Part shown: positions 16,754 to 24,506 of the stretch, piece after piece
How the letters are laid out: every line of letters begins with the position of its first letter
How positions within the stretch are numbered: the first letter of the stretch is position 1
DNA from: CAYGVX01 sp964395545
Lineage (GTDB): Archaea; Thermoproteota; Bathyarchaeia; Bathyarchaeales; SOJC01
Reading direction: 5' to 3'
DNA length: 51,741 nt
Assembly: GCA_964395545.1 (NCBI GenBank)
Contig: CAYNAW010000003.1
Span: 1 to 51,741 of the forward strand
Made by a program: the position numbers and the translations under genes
Notes under the pieces: model-generated
Told to the model about the DNA's origin: nothing
Databases searched by the model: none
What the model saw: the letters and a program-made list of their open reading frames with translations, nothing else

Positions 16754-17426
16754 GCCTCACCCAGATTTCCAAGGCGTATACTGGGTAACGCTGGAAGATG
16801 GCGCACAAAGACTGGCTACTGAAAACCTAGCTCCCGGGAGGAGCGTCTATGGTGAACGCCTAATCCGTTCTAGAGGGGTTGAATACAGACTTTGGGATCC
16901 TTTCCGCAGCAAACTCGCTGCAGCTATACTTAAAGGAGTGACCGTTCCGATTCGGCCAAGTCACAAAGTCCTGTACTTGGGTGCGGCGTCAGGAACGACG
17001 GTGAGCCACGTTTCGGACATTGTTGGAAAGCACGGTCGTGTGTACTGCGTGGAGTTCGCGGCACGTTCGATGCGTGAGTTGGTCAACAACGTGTGTGCCT
17101 TCCGTTCCAACATGACACCGATACTTGAGGACGCGAGGATGCCTGAGCGGTATTCAATGTTTATGGAGACGGTTGATGTCATCTACTGTGATATAGCGCA
17201 GCCTGAGCAAGCTAAGGTGTTGGCTGATAATGCTGAGTTGTTTCTGAGGAAAGATGGGTGGATCATGCTTGCAGTGAAGTCGCAGAGCATCGACGTCACT
17301 AAAGACCCTATACAAGTGTATAGACAAGAGGTCAGAGTTTTGGAGCGTCGTGGTTTTGCAGTCCAAACGGTCGTGCAGCTTGAACCCTACGAAAAAGCGC
17401 ACGCGATGATCGTGTCCAAAACCTAA
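16737..17426 (+). CDS. flpA: Fibrillarin-like rRNA/tRNA 2'-O-methyltransferase
   Basis: 229 residues starting at a GTG inside the end of nop5. Rossmann methyltransferase motifs are seen: VLYLGAASGTTVSHVSD for SAM binding, VYCVEFAARSMREL, and VDVIYCDIAQPEQA with the catalytic Asp. This is the catalytic subunit of the C/D RNP and partners Nop5. A T6 run (17429-17434) just after the stop probably ends the transcript. Confidence 0.97.
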   Translation: MAIEVKPHPDFQGVYWVTLEDGAQRLATENLAPGRSVYGERLIRSRGVEYRLWDPFRSKLAAAILKGVTVPIRPSHKVLYLGAASGTTVSHVSDIVGKHGRVYCVEFAARSMRELVNNVCAFRSNMTPILEDARMPERYSMFMETVDVIYCDIAQPEQAKVLADNAELFLRKDGWIMLAVKSQSIDVTKDPIQVYRQEVRVLERRGFAVQTVVQLEPYEKAHAMIVSKT

Positions 17427-17428
17427 CA

Positions 17429-17434
17429 TTTTTT
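17429..17434 (+). terminator. T-run terminator after flpA
   Basis: Six consecutive T residues start three bases after the fibrillarin stop, with no stable hairpin needed, as is usual for archaeal intrinsic termination. The next gene has its own TATA box at 17471-17478. Confidence 0.45.
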
Positions 17435-17470
17435 CCAACTGAATAATTCTTAGACCAATTTCAAGAACAC

Positions 17471-17478
17471 GTTTATAT
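17471..17478 (+). promoter_or_regulatory. TATA box of the XRE regulator gene
   Basis: GTTTATAT is centred about 30 bp before the ATG at 17506, predicting a start site around 17501 and an almost leaderless mRNA. Confidence 0.55.
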
Positions 17479-17505
17479 CCAACTTTCACATAATGGTCTA
17501 TATCC

Positions 17506-18459
17506 ATGAGGGAGGAGATGGACAGAATAGAGATTCTGGACAACGCTGAATCCCTTTTCGAGAGTGCGGGTTTTCATCTTTCACAAAGATGTTGTGCACG
17601 ACCGAGCTGCTTCGACTTTGTAGCGCGAAAAGAGAAACAGATTGTCTTCGTAAAAATTCACCCCAACATCGGGAACGTGTACGAAAACGACGCGCGAGGA
17701 CTCGCGGCTCTAGCCAATTTCCTCTCTGGTTCGTCGATTATCATATGCGACAAAGCTCGGAGCAAGCCATTGGAAGACGACACTGTGTATTCAAGATACG
17801 GTGTTGGCGTGCTCACTCTAAAGACTCTGGAGGACACGTTGCTCAACGGCATGAGTCCGCTGATTGAGGCAGGTCCTGGCGGATACTACGTCGAACTGGA
17901 TGGTGAAGCGATTAGGAAGAAGAGGATGGACAAGGGGCTGTCTATCGGAAAGATGGCTGAAATCATGAGCGTATCGCGCAGGACGCTTTATGGATATGAA
18001 CGAGGAATGGCTAAGGCTTCTGTGTCAGTAGCTTACAAGATTGAATGGGTTCTAGGCAAGCCTGTCGTGAAACCCATCGACATCTTCCAGTACCCTGAAG
18101 AAGTTGAGGGCTTCTTCGCCGCGGCAAAGCGGATAATCAGCGAAAGCCGCTTCCTTCAGTGCGTCATTCGAAAATTGCTCCAGTTCAACTTTGCCGTCTT
18201 CCAACCAAGAAGGGCGCCCTTCGATTTTGTTGCAAAGAACCCGAAAGGCGGGGTCAGTTTGTTAGGGGCCATCGTCAATGAGAGAGATCAGAATTTCGAA
18301 GTGAGAAGCGAAGAGCTCATCAGCGTCGGAAAAGTGGTTGATGCTCAGCCCGTTGTGGTGGCGGAAAGCGGGGAATTCTCTGTCGATAACGTGCCCTTCC
18401 TAAGTCTCAAAGATCTTGAGAAGATAAAATGCCCCGAAGATTTGATGGCTAAGTTGTAG
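17506..18459 (+). CDS. Archaeal XRE-family transcriptional regulator with flanking duplicated lobes
   Basis: 317 residues, the usual size of the conserved archaeal HTH-type regulator family with a central Cro/C1 HTH. The HTH is at about 136-190 (LSIGKMAEIMSVSRRTLYGYERG). On each side is a related lobe: residues about 15-90 contain CFDFVARKEKQIVFVKI and residues about 215-300 contain PFDFVAKNPKGGVSLLGAI. This suggests an internal duplication around the DNA-binding domain. The target is unknown. The 3' end overlaps the convergent rnhB gene by 11 nt. A second ATG lies at 17518. Confidence 0.85.
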   Translation: MREEMDRIEILDNAESLFESAGFHLSQRCCARPSCFDFVARKEKQIVFVKIHPNIGNVYENDARGLAALANFLSGSSIIICDKARSKPLEDDTVYSRYGVGVLTLKTLEDTLLNGMSPLIEAGPGGYYVELDGEAIRKKRMDKGLSIGKMAEIMSVSRRTLYGYERGMAKASVSVAYKIEWVLGKPVVKPIDIFQYPEEVEGFFAAAKRIISESRFLQCVIRKLLQFNFAVFQPRRAPFDFVAKNPKGGVSLLGAIVNERDQNFEVRSEELISVGKVVDAQPVVVAESGEFSVDNVPFLSLKDLEKIKCPEDLMAKL

Positions 18460-19132
18460 AGGATGCCGTTTTCACTAACTTTGCCTGCTTCATTCTTACA
18501 TCGTTCTTAGCCCTTATGGCGGGCTTCCAAGAACACCGCACAAAGTACGGGTACTCCTCACATCTTTTTGCCAGGTTTTCGAGGTAAGACTTTGTCTTGA
18601 GGTCAGTCATGTATCCGCTTCCGAAGTCGCCATGTCGAGCTTTAAGCATCTCTAAGTGTCTGTCTCGTTCAACTTTGGCGATTATCGATGCTGCTGAGAC
18701 AGCTGGGTAGTTTCTGTCTGCTTTATGCTCTGATATTACTCGTACGGGTTTGGACAGACATTCCACTATGTGTTGTTTATAGCGGTCAGCTAGGACGTCA
18801 GATGCGTCGACGATGGCAACGTCGGGTCCAAGTTTCTCAATGATCCTTGCCATGGTTTGGGCTTCTAAGCGGTTGAGTTTGTGAAGTTTTCTTCCGCTCC
18901 TGACTGCCTTGTCTATATCTTTCGGTGACAGCTTTGCGATGCACGTGGCTATAGCTATCTGCTTGACTTCCTGAGCCAGTTGCTCCCTTTTGCGGCTTGA
19001 CAGAAGCTTGCTGTCTTTCACTCCAAGCTGGACGAGCTTAGCTTGGTCCTTCTCCTCCACTAAGACACCTGCGACCACGAGTGGACCCATCACACAGCCG
19101 CGCCCCGCCTCGTCTACCCCCACTATCCGCAT
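18449..19132 (-). CDS. rnhB: Ribonuclease HII
   Basis: 227 residues. The catalytic motif GVDEAGRG gives Asp7 and Glu8, with further acidic residues in VDASD and the EHKAD stretch. KDSKLLSSRKRE and AASIIAKVERDRHLE are family signatures. It removes RNA from RNA-DNA hybrids and single ribonucleotides in DNA. It is followed from the THEP1 gene by 12 nt, so the two form an operon. Confidence 0.96.
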   Translation of the reverse strand: MRIVGVDEAGRGCVMGPLVVAGVLVEEKDQAKLVQLGVKDSKLLSSRKREQLAQEVKQIAIATCIAKLSPKDIDKAVRSGRKLHKLNRLEAQTMARIIEKLGPDVAIVDASDVLADRYKQHIVECLSKPVRVISEHKADRNYPAVSAASIIAKVERDRHLEMLKARHGDFGSGYMTDLKTKSYLENLAKRCEEYPYFVRCSWKPAIRAKNDVRMKQAKLVKTASSTT

Positions 19133-19144
19133 GGAAGCCCTCTT

Positions 19145-19720
19145 CTACATGATTTTCCTCTGTTTTAGATTTATAATCTTGCTTATGAGTAGGGCTGGCT
19201 GCAGTCGGGTTCCGTTTGCTGACGTGACTTCGATGATGTCTGCATCTTGTCTGGACTTGATCTGTCTGATGAGCGGGTGTTGAGCTCGGTAGTGTATAGT
19301 CGCTAAGACTGGTTTGAAGCTATCACCGGCCTCTTTCACAGCATTGACGAAGGCTTCTGAGAGGAGTTCCATTGGGCCTATTTCGTCGATGAGCACTATG
19401 TCCGCGTTTTTTACGGCTTGGAGTATCGCTGCTACGCCTATCGAGTCGAGCCCTTCGACGTTGACTCGGTATTTACCTATTCTCGGTCCCTCGGTTTGGC
19501 GAGTGTGGGCGAGCCATTCTCTTCTTCCCGATGCGTAGTCGAGGATTTCGAAGCCTACTCTGACGTTGTTTTCTCGGATTTCTCGGCTAATCATTCCACC
19601 TAACGTGTAGCCCCTGGCTTGAAGTCTGTCAGCGGTTTCAAGCAGAAGTGTGGTTTTTCCTGTTCTGGGGGGACCTGTCAGCAGTATCAGCCGTTTAGTC
19701 ACGTTCCCGCCTTGTTGCAT
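19145..19720 (-). CDS. THEP1-family nucleoside-triphosphatase
   Basis: 191 residues. Walker A GPPRTGKTT near the start and Walker B VLIDEIGPMEL are clear, with the family stretch GGMISREIRENNVRVGFEI. THEP1 hydrolyses NTPs in vitro; its cellular role is unresolved. The ATG at 19720 is given, but a GTG at 19702 with AGGCGG just upstream gives MTKRLILLTG and may be the true start. It lies 20 bp from the divergent trm1 start, very tight for two promoters. Confidence 0.9.
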   Translation of the reverse strand: MQQGGNVTKRLILLTGPPRTGKTTLLLETADRLQARGYTLGGMISREIRENNVRVGFEILDYASGRREWLAHTRQTEGPRIGKYRVNVEGLDSIGVAAILQAVKNADIVLIDEIGPMELLSEAFVNAVKEAGDSFKPVLATIHYRAQHPLIRQIKSRQDADIIEVTSANGTRLQPALLISKIINLKQRKIM

Positions 19721-19740
19721 AAACTGTTTTTAGTCGGTGG

Positions 19741-20964
19741 GTGTTAACGTGCTTTGTGGTCGGTGACAGTTTGAATTTTCCTTTCCCCACTGAAAGGGTT
19801 GTCGAGGGCACGGTGGAGGTGGTGGTGCCTAGGCTTGAGGCTTTTATTGAGAAGCCCTCTGATTATGCGCCGTCGAAGGCGCCTGTGTTTTACAATCCTG
19901 TGATGGAGTTGAACCGTGATTTGGCGGTTCTGGCTTTGCAGGTCTTCCAGCGGAGCGTTGGTCGTGAAGTATCGGTTTGCGAGCCTCTGACTGGTTGCGG
20001 TGTTCGGGGGGTGAGGTTGGCAAGGGAGGTGGAGGGTGTGGGAAAAGTGGTAGTCAACGATATCAACGGTGAGGCTTACCGACTGGCTAAGTATAACGTG
20101 GACGAGAATGGTTTGTCTGGCAGGGTAACGGTGGAGCATGAGGATGCCAATTCTCTGTTGAATCGTTTTGGGGCTCCTAGAAGGAGGTTCGACTATGTCG
20201 ACGTTGATCCTTTCGGTTCGCCCATGCCTTATGTGGATTCAGCGTTCAGGGCGCTGCGGTGTGGTGGTTTGTTGGCTGTGACCGCTACGGACTTGGCGTC
20301 TCTGTGCGGTGTATACCCTAGGGCTTGTGTGAGGAAATATGGCGGTAAGCCTCTGCGAGTTGAGTACTGTCATGAATTGGCAGTTCGTCTTCTCGCCGGG
20401 GCTTTGGCGAGGACTGCCGCCAAGCTTGATGTAGGTGTTCGCATGGTTTTCAGTCACAGTTCTGAGCATTATGTCCGGCTATACACTCTAGTTGGTTGCG
20501 GAGCGAAGAAAGCCGATGAGAGTCTGGATAGTCTGGGGTTTGTCTATCATTGTCATGCGTGTTCGCACAGGGAATCTGCTTTAGGCATGTTTCAATGTGG
20601 TAAGGTCTGCCCCGTGTGTGGTGCGGAGATGGCGATTGCTGGTCCGCTTTGGTTAGGCAGGATTGCTAGTGACGAGTTTGTTGCGTCTATGTTGGCTGAG
20701 GCTGGAGTGCGGGGTTTTAGGTTGAAAAAAGTGGTGAGGCATCTTCTAGGATCAGTGAGCGAGGAGGCGGATGGACCTGTAGGTCTGTTCGTGGTAGACA
20801 ATGTTTGTGACAGGCTTGGTTTGCGCGTTCCTTCAGTGAGGCGGGTGGTTGAGGAATTGAGGCGACGGGGTTCTCGGGCTTGTTTAACTCATTTTCATCC
20901 TTGCGGCTTCAGGACAGATGCTTCTACTGTTGTGGTCGACGAGGTGGTTAAAGGGCTGGTTTAG
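19741..20964 (+). CDS. trm1: tRNA (guanine26-N2)-dimethyltransferase
   Basis: 407 residues, near the archaeal Trm1 length. It has AFYNP-like VFYNPVMELNRDL, SAM motif CEPLTGCGVRGVR, catalytic VDVDPFGSPMPYVD, and a zinc-binding cluster CHAC...CPVCG. It makes m2(2)G26 in tRNA. The GTG at 19741 is given; GTG at 19756 is an alternative that leaves more room for the divergent THEP1 promoter. The gene is notably G/T-rich on its coding strand compared with its neighbours. Its TAG stop interlocks with a small minus-strand ORF. Confidence 0.94.
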   Translation: MLTCFVVGDSLNFPFPTERVVEGTVEVVVPRLEAFIEKPSDYAPSKAPVFYNPVMELNRDLAVLALQVFQRSVGREVSVCEPLTGCGVRGVRLAREVEGVGKVVVNDINGEAYRLAKYNVDENGLSGRVTVEHEDANSLLNRFGAPRRRFDYVDVDPFGSPMPYVDSAFRALRCGGLLAVTATDLASLCGVYPRACVRKYGGKPLRVEYCHELAVRLLAGALARTAAKLDVGVRMVFSHSSEHYVRLYTLVGCGAKKADESLDSLGFVYHCHACSHRESALGMFQCGKVCPVCGAEMAIAGPLWLGRIASDEFVASMLAEAGVRGFRLKKVVRHLLGSVSEEADGPVGLFVVDNVCDRLGLRVPSVRRVVEELRRRGSRACLTHFHPCGFRTDASTVVVDEVVKGLV

Positions 20965-21074
20965 CGGGTGCGCATGTACATGTAGAGGGAATCAGACCGT
21001 CTTCTATATGCTGCAAATATGAGTGTGCAGATGTCTTCAGGGTTCACACAGCATTCGATTTGGATGTGACTCAT
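20961..21074 (-). CDS. Candidate 37-residue small protein downstream of the YchF-like GTPase
   Basis: ATG at 21074 to TAA at 20961-20963, encoding MSHIQIECCVNPEDICTLIF and then a basic, Tyr/Met-rich tail. It starts 24 nt after the GTPase stop in the same direction. Its stop interlocks with the trm1 stop in a TTAG tetramer, exactly the arrangement seen at four other convergent gene pairs here. Only a weak AGAAG purine run precedes the ATG. No family is recognised. Confidence 0.4.
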   Translation of the reverse strand: MSHIQIECCVNPEDICTLIFAAYRRRSDSLYMYMRTR

Positions 21075-21098
21075 TCTTCTGTAGGTTACGGCTGAGCG

Positions 21099-22337
21099 CT
21101 AGGCTCTTCTTTTGGCACTTATGATGCTTATCACGTCTCCGTTCTTGAGCACACAGTCTTCTCCTATCCGTTTTTTCTGGCGGGCTTCGATTGCACAGAT
21201 GAAATTGTCGCCCAACTCTGTGTGGATGAGGTAGGCGAGTTGGCGTGCTGTGGTGCCGTAGGGGACGATGTAGGCGTCGGGCAGCACCTCGCCCTTATGG
21301 TTTGAAAGCTTTTCCACGTCCTCCACGGGGTAGACAACGACGCAGTTGAGCAGTTTGAAGTAGGCTGCATTGATAGCTTCTTGAACTCCAGTCGTGCCCA
21401 AAGGCGTCAGGATTCTCTCCTTGATTGTTCGGAGGGCCTTAACTTGGACGTCGCTCAGAGCCTCCGGCTTGAGGATGCTGTAGTTGCAATCTCCAGGTTT
21501 ATAGTCCACTAGCGCTTTCTCGGTTGCCCTTCGCAGGACTAGTTCAGCCTCTGCACAGCACGGAACCACATGATACCCCAGCTTCTTCAGCCTCTCCACG
21601 TTCTCTTCAGCTTCGGGCAAGTCAACTTTGTTTGCAGCGATTAACATCGGCTTCGCGATTCCACGCAGCGTGTCCACGAACCTAAGAAAATCCTCTTCGC
21701 TCCACTGCGCCGGCTTGTCAGCATTTAGTCTTGTCTTTTGAATAGCTTCGAAGATGTGGGCGCGCTTGATGGACAAGCCGCTTAGTCTTTCCTCTAGTTC
21801 ACTGAGCAAGTTGACTCCTCCCCCCGACTCGACAGTCCTCGCCACTTTGGTCCAATCTTTCCTCAGGATGCTTGCAATCCACATTGAGATCTCAACCTCT
21901 AGAAAGCGAGCGTCCTCTACGGGATCATGTGTCCCAGGCTGAACCTGCCTGCCCTCGATGTCCGTTGCCCCCGCAGCATCCACTATGTGGATCAGCGCAT
22001 CTGCTTTTCGAATCTCGTCCAAGAACTGATTTCCAAGGCCCTTTCCCTGCCATGCCCCCGGCACAAGCCCAGCGCAGTCGATGAGCTCCACAGGAATAAG
22101 ACGAATACCGTCAATGCAGAGAGAGTTGGAGGGGTTGTCTTGCACGCCGAACTCTTCATGAACACAGGGTGTCCGAGTGTACCCCACTCCGCGATTAGGC
22201 TTGATGGTGGTAAACGGATAATTGGCGATTTCCGCGGGCGCCAAGGTGGCAGCCGAGAAGAACGTTGACTTGCCCACGTTAGGCTTGCCCACGATTCCGA
22301 TCAAATATGGATGGGTCTTCTTGCCCACTATAGACAA
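21099..22337 (-). CDS. YchF/Obg-like GTPase with TGS domain
   Basis: 412 residues. G1 is GKPNVGKSTFF, G3 is DCAGLVPGAWQGKGLGNQFL and G4 is ANKVDLPE. The C-terminus (about 325-410) is a TGS domain (GEVLPDAYIVPYGTTARQLA). The archaeal YchF-like proteins are ribosome-associated ATP/GTPases. The ATG start lies just after a short AT-rich region. The 37-residue ORF at 20961 follows as a possible operon partner. Confidence 0.94.
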   Translation of the reverse strand: MSIVGKKTHPYLIGIVGKPNVGKSTFFSAATLAPAEIANYPFTTIKPNRGVGYTRTPCVHEEFGVQDNPSNSLCIDGIRLIPVELIDCAGLVPGAWQGKGLGNQFLDEIRKADALIHIVDAAGATDIEGRQVQPGTHDPVEDARFLEVEISMWIASILRKDWTKVARTVESGGGVNLLSELEERLSGLSIKRAHIFEAIQKTRLNADKPAQWSEEDFLRFVDTLRGIAKPMLIAANKVDLPEAEENVERLKKLGYHVVPCCAEAELVLRRATEKALVDYKPGDCNYSILKPEALSDVQVKALRTIKERILTPLGTTGVQEAINAAYFKLLNCVVVYPVEDVEKLSNHKGEVLPDAYIVPYGTTARQLAYLIHTELGDNFICAIEARQKKRIGEDCVLKNGDVISIISAKRRA

Positions 22338-22495
22338 CGGCTTAGCCCCAAGAAAGATTCGCCGAGGTTGAATAAAGGCTTTTTAGGAAATCCTGCAGCG
22401 TTGACGCTGCATCTGCTTTGATGCGAGAAGAAGGAAATGACGGTTGAAGGGGTTAAAGAAAAAATGTCCAGAAAGGGACTTGTCTGGTTGGGCAG

Positions 22496-22567
22496 CTACC
22501 ATTCTTCGTCTTCCTCTTCCCAATTTTCCTCCTCTTCTTCGGAATCTTCTTCCTCTTCGAATACCAT
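22496..22567 (-). CDS. Acidic 23-residue microprotein
   Basis: ATG at 22567 to TAG at 22496. The peptide is MVFEEEEDSEEEEENWEEED followed by EEW, about 70 percent Asp/Glu with two Trp. GGAGGTG (complement of 22574-22580), a near-perfect SD, is 6 nt before the ATG, and a TATA-like CTTAAAAG (complement of about 22630-22637) sits about 68 bp upstream, giving a ~40-nt leader. No overlapping gene explains these signals. A role as a nucleic-acid mimic, chaperone tail partner or metal binder is possible; nothing is known. Confidence 0.6.
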   Translation of the reverse strand: MVFEEEEDSEEEEENWEEEDEEW

Positions 22568-22686
22568 CGCTTTCACCTCCTCAGATGCTCGGCGACTTAT
22601 TCAGCGTTCCTACACAAAAACGTGGATGACTTTTAAGCGTTTCCATACGACAGATGACGAATACTCGCGTGAACCAAAACCTCATT

Positions 22687-23658
22687 CTAGACAGCATTCT
22701 TCACGATTTTGGCGGTCAAGTAGCCTTTGGGAATCCTGCTCTGAGCAGTCATGTATCCCCAGCACATGTGACGAGAGTTATGCGCCGCACCGACTCTGCC
22801 TCTAGCGTCGACGGCCACAAGTCCCATCTGGTTAGCAGCGTTCCTTATACGGCGGTTCACCTCTCCAATCACGCTTTCAGTAGCCTTCTGAGGCGACCTC
22901 CCCCTGTGAATCAAGTCACACGTGCTTTTCGCCAAGACCAGCTTGATAGCGATTTCCCCTATTCCCGTCGCCGAGCAGGCACCCGCCTCATTATCAGCGT
23001 AGTTGCCACATCCGATAAGTGGAGAGTCGCCGATGCGTCCAGGAATTTTCATCGAGACGCCGCCAGTTGAGGTCGCCGCCGCAACGTTACCGTCCTTGTC
23101 GACTGCAGCAGCTCCAACTGTGTCCAGGCTGAAAAGGCGAGGATGCGCCTGTAGCAGCTTGGTCAGTCTGGGCAAGTAGTCCACATCGTCTTGCGTCATC
23201 TTCTCCTTGAGTTCGTTCCAGTACCGTTCCCTGAGCGCGGTGCTCGAGTTCCTCCGCTCCAAGTGGAATACGCTGGCAAGTTTCTCAGCGCTACGTCCCA
23301 CGATGAAGATGTGGTCAGTGTTCTCCATTACGATTCGAGCCAGATGAACCGGATGCCTGACGTCACTGAGCAGTCCTGCCGCACCCGCCGACAGCGTTTC
23401 GCCGTCCATTATGGAGGCTTCCATCTCGACGCGTTTATCCAGTGTAAGAGAGGCGCCTAAACCTGCGTTGAAGACCTCGTTGTCCTCCATCGACATCACA
23501 GCGGATTCTACTGCGTCCAGAGCACTTCCGTCGCTCCTTAAGATGTCGAACCCGCATCTGACCGCTTCCTTTGCACCCTTGATGCCTGACTCCTTTCGCT
23601 CGTGACGCCACTCTCCAGCCCCCCCATGAACCACTATCACTGGTCTTTGCGTCTTCAT
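22687..23658 (-). CDS. Isoaspartyl peptidase / L-asparaginase, Ntn hydrolase (T2)
   Basis: 323 residues from the ATG at 23658. Motifs: VIVVHGGAGEWRHE at the N-terminus, VFNAGLGASLTLD, and the autocleavage nucleophile Thr180 in FSLDTVGAAAVDKDGNVAAATSTGG. The precursor cleaves before Thr180 to give alpha and beta chains and hydrolyses isoaspartyl dipeptides or asparagine. The upstream in-frame ATG at 23700 is rejected: TTTAAA at 23710-23715 puts the transcript start near 23685, and TTGGAG lies about 8 nt before 23658. Confidence 0.93.
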   Translation of the reverse strand: MKTQRPVIVVHGGAGEWRHERKESGIKGAKEAVRCGFDILRSDGSALDAVESAVMSMEDNEVFNAGLGASLTLDKRVEMEASIMDGETLSAGAAGLLSDVRHPVHLARIVMENTDHIFIVGRSAEKLASVFHLERRNSSTALRERYWNELKEKMTQDDVDYLPRLTKLLQAHPRLFSLDTVGAAAVDKDGNVAAATSTGGVSMKIPGRIGDSPLIGCGNYADNEAGACSATGIGEIAIKLVLAKSTCDLIHRGRSPQKATESVIGEVNRRIRNAANQMGLVAVDARGRVGAAHNSRHMCWGYMTAQSRIPKGYLTAKIVKNAV

Positions 23659-23709
23659 GCAATCAGGCTCCAATAGCTCTCGGAAGTAGCTACAGTTCAT
23701 GTTGGATGA

Positions 23710-23715
23710 TTTAAA
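23710..23715 (-). promoter_or_regulatory. TATA box of the isoaspartyl peptidase gene
   Basis: The palindromic TTTAAA lies about 54 bp before the ATG at 23658, leaving a ~27-nt leader that holds the GGAG motif. Being symmetric it could also serve rightward transcription to the leader ORF and sua5. Confidence 0.45.
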
Positions 23716-23769
23716 GCCTACGTCTTACGGAAATACCTAATAAGCTGGCGGGGCTTCTCTCTGTTTGGG

Positions 23770-23865
23770 ATGATGTGTGGCGACGGCGTGGAGCCCATGT
23801 GCAGTGACGCGCCTTGCTTGCTGACCCACACTGCTGATTACTTGCAAAGTCCACCTGCCCCCTGA
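23770..23865 (+). CDS. Candidate 31-residue leader ORF before sua5
   Basis: ATG ATG TGT at 23770 opens a frame ending at TGA 23863-23865. The peptide is Cys- and Pro-containing (MMCGDGVEPMCSDAPCLLTH then ADYLQSPPAP). Its stop codon overlaps the GAGGAGG SD (23864-23870) of sua5, so ribosomes finishing it would sit on the sua5 initiation region. No clear SD of its own. It may be a translational-coupling leader or chance. Confidence 0.3.
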   Translation: MMCGDGVEPMCSDAPCLLTHTADYLQSPPAP

Positions 23866-23875
23866 GGAGGACAAT

Positions 23876-24484
23876 ATGAGAACACAGATGCTGAAAGCCA
23901 CTTTAGAAACCGTCGAAGACGTCGCCCGAACAGTAAGGAATGGCGGACTAGTTGTCTATCCCACGGACACCGTCTATGGGTTGGGATGCGACCCCTTCAA
24001 CATAAGTGCTGTCAAACGGCTGATAAGCGCAAAGGGCTCTCGGGGCAAGCCCCTGCCGATCCTCGCCCACTGTTTAGACGATGTCGAACGAGTGGCTGAG
24101 CTCTCTGAACTAGCCAGAAGAATCGGTGAAAGGTTTTGGCCAGGACCCCTCACTTTGGTTCTGCCGAAGAAGGGGGTTCCTGACGTCGTCACTCTGGGCG
24201 CAACATCTGTGGGCGTCAGAATACCTGACCACAGGGTTACCCTCAGACTCGTTGAGTTGTCGGGCGGACTACTCGTGGGAACCAGTGCAAACAAGACTGG
24301 TCTACCCCCTCCGTCTACTGCCTCTGAAGCCTATGAACAGCTGCGGGGCAAAGTGGACGTTGTTCTGGATGGTGGGGCTGCTAAGCTGCGAGCCTCTTCA
24401 ACCGTACTCGACTTGACAGGCGAAGTGCCCAAAGTGCTGCGTAAAGGTCCGTTGACGGTTGGAAAATTGTTCGAGGAAGACTGA
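23876..24484 (+). CDS. Threonylcarbamoyl-AMP synthase (Sua5/YrdC)
   Basis: 202 residues, the short YrdC-like form without the C-terminal Sua5 domain. Signatures: VVYPTDTVYGLGCDPFN, KGSRGKPLPIL, RFWPGPLTLVL, GVRIPDH and GTSANKTGLP. It makes threonylcarbamoyl-AMP from Thr, bicarbonate and ATP for t6A37 in tRNA. A strong SD GAGGAGG is 5 nt before the ATG. Confidence 0.95.
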   Translation: MRTQMLKATLETVEDVARTVRNGGLVVYPTDTVYGLGCDPFNISAVKRLISAKGSRGKPLPILAHCLDDVERVAELSELARRIGERFWPGPLTLVLPKKGVPDVVTLGATSVGVRIPDHRVTLRLVELSGGLLVGTSANKTGLPPPSTASEAYEQLRGKVDVVLDGGAAKLRASSTVLDLTGEVPKVLRKGPLTVGKLFEED

Positions 24485-24506
24485 GTCAGGTTGTTTGGAC
24501 GTTTGT

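Noticed and set aside
23659..23700. Upstream ATG at 23700 as the isoaspartyl peptidase start
   Set aside because: A TTTAAA box at 23710-23715 would start the transcript downstream of it, and the second ATG has an SD.
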